A stretch of 9,388 bases of DNA from an uncultured Alphaproteobacteria bacterium. Lineage in GTDB: Bacteria > Pseudomonadota > Alphaproteobacteria > Rhodobacterales > Rhodobacteraceae. The notes beneath the pieces are model-generated. The model ran no database searches, was not told the origin of the DNA, and was given only the letters and a program-made list of their open reading frames with translations. Below, piece by piece: positions 5,790 through 9,388 of this stretch. The stretch's first letter is position 1. The number at the start of each line of letters is the position of its first letter. The position numbers were made by a program, and so were the translations under genes. Where the stretch lies: positions 2,278 to 11,665 of the forward strand of contig CAKMZE010000086.1 in assembly GCA_929200295.1 (NCBI GenBank). The letters are read 5' to 3'.

Positions 5790-7621
5790 GTGCGCCCAAA
5801 CAGCCGTTCAATGTCGCTCAACTTCAGCTCAACATAGGTGGGCCGTCCATGATTGCATTGGCCCGACAATGGCGTGGCCTCCATATCCCGCAAAAGCGCG
5901 TTCATTTCTTCGGCCCGCATGCGCCGCCCAGTGCGGATAGATCCATGGCAAGCAATGCGCGACAAAATCGCCTCGATCTTACTTTGTAACTGCAGGCTCT
6001 CGCCCTGATCTGTAAGCTCATCCAGTATATCCCGCAATAATGCGGATGCATCACATGTGCCAAGGATTGCTGGCGTCTCACGCACGGCAATCGCACCACC
6101 GCCAAAGGCCTCGATCCCGAGGCCAAAGCGCGCCAGCTCATCTGCCACCTCCAATAGTTGGGCCGCATCTGCGGCTGACATCTCGACGATATCGGGGATC
6201 AGCAGCGCCTGTGACGCCACACCATTTTCCGCCATCTGCGCCTTGAGCTTTTCATAGACCAGCCGTTCATGGGCCGCGTGCCCGTCCACAATCACCATGC
6301 CGTCTTGGGTTTGCGCGATGATGTAATTCTCATGTAGCTGCGCGCGCGCAGCACCGAGCGGATACGCCATGTCATCTGTCTCTGCCTCTTGTGACATAGG
6401 CGGCGCGTCAAACCGGGCTGAGGGGCTGTCTTCTGCGAAACCGGGCTGCGGGGCTTGCGCCTGAAACGTCATTGAGCGTGCGGTAAAGCGCGGGCGATCC
6501 ATCTCGTAAACGGGGGCCACGCCCGGCTTTGGCTGCATCGCGCCTAGCGTCGCATCCGCAACCGTTGTCGATGACCGATGTCCAGCGGCGGCCAATGCAT
6601 GGCGCAGCCCTGATACGATCAACCCTCTGACAGTGCCTGCATCGCGAAACCGCACTTCGGTTTTTGCGGGGTGCACATTCACATCAACCCGCTGTGGTGC
6701 GCAGGTCAGAAAGAGCGCCGCAACCGGATGCCGATCCCGCGCCAACACATCCATATAGGCCGCGCGCAACGCACCAAGAAGCATTTTATCACGCACCGGC
6801 CTGCCGTTGACAAAGATAAACTGCGCCACCGCCGCCCCGCGCGAATACGTGGGCAAGGCCGCATAACCCGTCAAATGAAAACCATCGCGCTCGGCATCCA
6901 AGGGCAAGGCGTTTTCAGCAAACTCACGACCCAAAATGCTATGCAACCGCCCATAGAGCGCATCAAACAAATCACCTGTCTCGGCTTCCGCGCGAAACAG
7001 GTTACGGTGCTCGCCACCCGAGGCATCGCGCAAGATAAAGGTGACAAAAGGCGCGGCCATCGCCACGCGTTTGATCACATCAGTGATTGCTTGGGTCTCG
7101 GCGCGATCTGTGCGCAAAAACTTAAGCCGCGCCGGGGTGGCGAAAAAGATATCACGTAGCTCAACAACTGTGCCTTTTGGCGATGCCGCAGGGCGCACCG
7201 CACCCATTTCGCCACCCTTCACGGTAATACGCGCGGCATCCGCCGCATCTGGGCGCGAGGTGATCGTCAACCGCCCCACCGCACCAAGCGAGGGCAAGGC
7301 CTCACCCCGGAAACCAAAGGTTTGGATGTTTAAGAGATCAGAACCATCAATCTTTGATGTGGCATGGCGCGAAAGTGCGAGCGGCAAATCATCCGCCGTA
7401 ATTCCACAGCCATCGTCGCTCACTTGGATCAAGGTCTTGCCGCCATCGGCGATAATCACCTCAATCCGGCTTGCCCCTGCATCAATGCTATTCTCAACCA
7501 GTTCCTTTACCGCAGAGGCCGGCCGGTCAAGCACTTCACCCGCCGCAATCCGGTTAATTGCTGCATCGCTGAGCTGTTTTATCACAGGTTGATGCTTTAT
7601 CTGGGGGGCAAGTGTGGACAT
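5786..7621 (-). CDS. mutL: DNA mismatch repair protein MutL
   Basis: The 611-residue protein is complete. The GHKL ATPase domain is intact: E40 and N44 (KELVENSIDAGA; equivalents of E. coli E29 and N33), DDGCGI at 69-74 and GFRGEAL at 103-109. After a variable Pro-rich linker (about 360-420) comes the dimerisation/endonuclease domain. Its metal motif reads D446-G-H-A-A-H-E452 with E457, where the family pattern is DQHAxxExxxxE, so Q is replaced by G. Near the end is C589-N-H-G-R-P594, a variant of the CPHGRP metal-site motif. It would couple MutS mismatch recognition to strand incision. Alphaproteobacteria generally lack MutH, so the MutL endonuclease should be active. The ATG at 7621 has GGGG one base upstream, a poorly spaced site. 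An 83-bp gap separates it from the M16 gene, and rmuC overlaps its stop. Confidence 0.97.
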   Translation of the reverse strand: MSTLAPQIKHQPVIKQLSDAAINRIAAGEVLDRPASAVKELVENSIDAGASRIEVIIADGGKTLIQVSDDGCGITADDLPLALSRHATSKIDGSDLLNIQTFGFRGEALPSLGAVGRLTITSRPDAADAARITVKGGEMGAVRPAASPKGTVVELRDIFFATPARLKFLRTDRAETQAITDVIKRVAMAAPFVTFILRDASGGEHRNLFRAEAETGDLFDALYGRLHSILGREFAENALPLDAERDGFHLTGYAALPTYSRGAAVAQFIFVNGRPVRDKMLLGALRAAYMDVLARDRHPVAALFLTCAPQRVDVNVHPAKTEVRFRDAGTVRGLIVSGLRHALAAAGHRSSTTVADATLGAMQPKPGVAPVYEMDRPRFTARSMTFQAQAPQPGFAEDSPSARFDAPPMSQEAETDDMAYPLGAARAQLHENYIIAQTQDGMVIVDGHAAHERLVYEKLKAQMAENGVASQALLIPDIVEMSAADAAQLLEVADELARFGLGIEAFGGGAIAVRETPAILGTCDASALLRDILDELTDQGESLQLQSKIEAILSRIACHGSIRTGRRMRAEEMNALLRDMEATPLSGQCNHGRPTYVELKLSDIERLFGRT

Positions 7622-7663
7622 ACCCCAAGACCTAGCATGAGTTGGTCGATTCTACGAGGTCTA

Positions 7664-7694
7664 CGCTGAAATTAGTTACAAATAGCATTCAGCG
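7664..7694. other. Weak inverted repeat in the mutL upstream gap
   Basis: In the 83-bp gap between the M16 gene and mutL, CGCTGAA (7664-7670) pairs with TTCAGCG (7688-7694) across a 17-nt loop. It could be a weak 3'-end structure for the M16 message or a site near the mutL promoter. No T-run follows, and I cannot assign a convincing -35/-10 pair for mutL here. Confidence 0.25.
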
Positions 7695-7704
7695 GCTTAC
7701 CCGC

Positions 7705-9006
7705 CTATTCCAGCCCCTCGGGTTCGCCCACAACAATAAAGTGCAAGGCATCCGGTTGCAGGAGCTCTGCCGCGACGCGGTTGATATCGTCTAAGGTCAC
7801 GGCCTCAATATAGCTGTTGCGGTTGGTGACATATTCTGGTGGGAGGTCGATCATTTGCATGCCGACCATAATGCCCGCGATCTCGGCATTGCCATCAAAT
7901 CGCAGCGGGTATGCCCCTGTCAGATATGTTTTCGCCAATGCCAGCTCTTTTTCTGTGACACCTTCGTTGGCCAATCGCGCCCATTCAGCGCGGATCACAT
8001 CGATCGCCTCTGCAACCGTTGCATTGGCCGAGGCCACCTGCCCTAGAACCATCTCGGCATGGAATTTCGCCACCAAGAACGTGCTAATCCCATAGGTTAG
8101 TCCGCGTTTTTCACGGACCTCATCCATCAGACGGTTTTCAAACCCAGAAGCGCCAAGAATTTGGTTAAGGATATAAGCGGCAAAGAAATCCTCATCATCG
8201 CGCTCAATCCCGCTGTGCCCGAAAAGAGCAACCGCTTGGGGCGTCGCAAATGGGATCACGGTCACACCGCCAGAAAGCCCGAAATCCACATCATCCGGCA
8301 AGGGTGGGCCTGTTGCAGGCAGATCACCGAGAAGCGTATCGAGGAGCGGTCCCAGCTCCTCGGCCGAAATATCACCGACGGCGGACACATAAATCCGGTC
8401 ACGGGTCAGCACATTGCGATGCGCATCAAAAAGGTCTGCTTGGGTTAGCCCGTTTACCGTTTCGGCTGTGCCATCAAGCGCGGTGCCATAAGGATGATCA
8501 CCAAAGGCCGCAGTATTTAGTGCAACCCCAGCGATGTGGTTGGGGTTTTTCGCATCACTGGCAATCCCGCTCAGCACTTGCGCGCGGACCCGGTCGATTG
8601 CGGGCTGGTCAAACCGCGGTTTGGTGAGCGCATCACGCAAGAGCGCAAGCGCCTCATCCTGATTTTCGGTGAGAAACTTTGCCGATATCGCCACCGTGTC
8701 ATCATAAACGCGGAATTGAAAACTAGCGGCGAGGCTTTCAAGCTGTGTCTGAAACGCCTGCGCATCTAAATCGCCTGAGCCCTCTTCGATCAGGGCCATC
8801 ATCAGGTTGATCGCACCACGTTTGCCGGGCAGATCTAATGACGCGCCACCGCGCACGCGGATTTCCAGCGCTGTAAAGGGGATCGAGGGCTCTTCGAGCA
8901 CCCAAGCATTGATCCCGCCCGGAGATGTGATTGTCTTAATCTCAATCGCGGCCTGCGCAGATTGCGCGGCGATAGCGATCCAGAGCGAAAGAATAAAACG
9001 CCACAT
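7705..9006 (-). CDS. M16-family peptidase-like protein, non-catalytic (second subunit)
   Basis: The 433-residue secreted protein has an N-terminal signal peptide (MWRFIL..., predicted cut after AQA at about residue 19). It then has the two-domain M16B layout: an N-terminal domain with the GGASLDLPGKRGAINLMMAL block (53-72) and a C-terminal domain with REKRGLTYGISTF. The position that should hold HxxEH reads N67-L-M-M70-A71, so all three key residues are lost and the protein cannot bind zinc in the usual way. The RGLTYG motif carries the Arg/Tyr pair that in M16B heterodimers is supplied by the inactive subunit. The start overlaps the stop of the upstream M16 gene by one base (TAATG), so the two are made together and probably form a periplasmic heterodimer; the substrate is unknown. 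Confidence 0.9.
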   Translation of the reverse strand: MWRFILSLWIAIAAQSAQAAIEIKTITSPGGINAWVLEEPSIPFTALEIRVRGGASLDLPGKRGAINLMMALIEEGSGDLDAQAFQTQLESLAASFQFRVYDDTVAISAKFLTENQDEALALLRDALTKPRFDQPAIDRVRAQVLSGIASDAKNPNHIAGVALNTAAFGDHPYGTALDGTAETVNGLTQADLFDAHRNVLTRDRIYVSAVGDISAEELGPLLDTLLGDLPATGPPLPDDVDFGLSGGVTVIPFATPQAVALFGHSGIERDDEDFFAAYILNQILGASGFENRLMDEVREKRGLTYGISTFLVAKFHAEMVLGQVASANATVAEAIDVIRAEWARLANEGVTEKELALAKTYLTGAYPLRFDGNAEIAGIMVGMQMIDLPPEYVTNRNSYIEAVTLDDINRVAAELLQPDALHFIVVGEPEGLE

Positions 9007-9388
9007 TATTGCGCCTCCTCTTGGGTCGACACGACCCAGCCTGTTACGGCTTGATTGCGCTGTAGCACCTTTGCGGCCACGGCCTTAACATCCTTGGCAG
9101 TGACGGATTGCAGGACATTGGGCCAGTCTTGCACGTCTTGCACGCTCAGCCCTTGGGTCAGTGCCGATCCATAGCGGCGCGCAAGCCCTTGGATGTTATC
9201 CTTGGCATAAATTTCAGAGGCGCGCAGCTGTGTTCTGATGCTATCCATACGCTCCGCTGGGATATCCGCTGCCAGAAAATCTGCGATCACGTCATCCATC
9301 ATGGTTTCCGCTTCTAAGAGCGTCACACCATCCGCGGGCGCCACCGAGATCACAAAGGTCGTATCATCCAATGAGGGCCCCCCATACC
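9006..9388 (-). CDS. M16-family zinc peptidase, C-terminal fragment (runs off the right edge)
   Basis: Only the last 127 codons are inside the window; the frame stays open to base 9388, so the 5' end lies outside. The fragment begins YGGPSLDDTTFVISVAP, continues with an acidic helix (EAETMMDDVIADFLA) and RMDSIRTQLRASEIYAKDN...LARRYGSALTQG, and ends in VLQRNQAVTGWVVS. This is the pattern of the C-terminal domain of M16B peptidases. The HxxEH catalytic motif would lie in the missing N-terminal part. Its neighbour has lost that motif, so this one is the likely catalytic subunit, as in known bacterial M16B pairs. The TAA stop shares a base with the next ATG, which indicates translational coupling. 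A TTG at 9371 is not the real start. Confidence 0.88.
   Translation of the reverse strand, partial: YGGPSLDDTTFVISVAPADGVTLLEAETMMDDVIADFLAADIPAERMDSIRTQLRASEIYAKDNIQGLARRYGSALTQGLSVQDVQDWPNVLQSVTAKDVKAVAAKVLQRNQAVTGWVVSTQEEAQ

Noticed and set aside
5380..5940. + strand open frame (186 codons) across the rmuC/mutL junction
   Set aside because: Cys/Ser-rich shadow of the RmuC coiled-coil codons; both genes on the other strand are certain.
6671..7159. + strand open frame (162 codons) opposite mutL
   Set aside because: Antisense to MutL, with low-complexity basic composition and no family features.
7041..7592. Long + strand open frame (183 codons) opposite mutL
   Set aside because: It lies wholly antisense to the conserved ATPase domain of MutL, has no recognisable motif, and is Ser/Ala/Pro-rich as expected of a shadow frame.
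7622..7704. Housekeeping promoter for mutL
   Set aside because: TTGTAA and TAGAAT can be found but are 21 nt apart, too far for a credible pair.
9369..9371. TTG as the start of the right-most gene
   Set aside because: The frame continues open through YGGPS to the window edge and the product is clearly only the C-terminal domain of an M16 protein.

Overview
The window looks like a piece of chromosome from a Roseobacter-group alphaproteobacterium (Rhodobacteraceae or Roseobacteraceae). The evidence is an RpoE-ChrR sigma/anti-sigma pair of the Rhodobacter sphaeroides type, divergent from an FAD oxidoreductase - DUF1365 - MFS operon, next to a mutL-rmuC block preceded by paired M16 peptidase genes. 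Base composition is moderate (roughly mid-50s % GC by eye). I see no insertion sequence, phage gene, CRISPR array, tRNA or rRNA. The gene content reads as core or near-core.

Left part (1-4137): a singlet-oxygen stress module. On the + strand a sigma-E-like promoter (TGATCC - 18 nt - TAAAAG, 2781-2810) sits directly before rpoE (2815-3465), followed 11 nt later by chrR (3477-4130), whose predicted zinc and cupin ligands are all present. On the - strand, reading away from rpoE, an FAD-dependent oxidoreductase (2693-1395), a DUF1365 protein (1398-637) and an MFS transporter (640 to beyond the left edge) form a tight operon in which each start overlaps the previous stop by 4 nt. In R. sphaeroides the equivalent cluster (RSP1091-RSP1089 and onward, from memory) belongs to the RpoE-ChrR regulon and is tied to membrane fatty-acid modification under singlet oxygen. 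A similar role here is inference.

Junction (4109-4181): two convergent units meet here. There is a 9-bp hairpin across the chrR stop codon and a separate short palindrome (GGTGGGCAATTTGCCCACC) that resembles dispersed REP-type elements.

Right part (4182-9388), all on the - strand: in transcription order, the 3' end of one M16 peptidase (cut by the right edge), a second M16-family protein that has lost its HxxEH zinc motif, mutL, rmuC (ATGA overlap with mutL) and a small lipoprotein of unknown function. The M16 pair looks like a catalytic plus non-catalytic heterodimer. mutL (mismatch repair) and rmuC (genome-stability, putative nuclease fold) are translationally coupled.

I found no clearly undescribed system. 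The points most worth a second look are the promoter/start geometry of rpoE, the poorly matched promoter of the divergent operon, the variant endonuclease motif in MutL, the inactivated M16 subunit, the unassigned lipoprotein and the palindromes.
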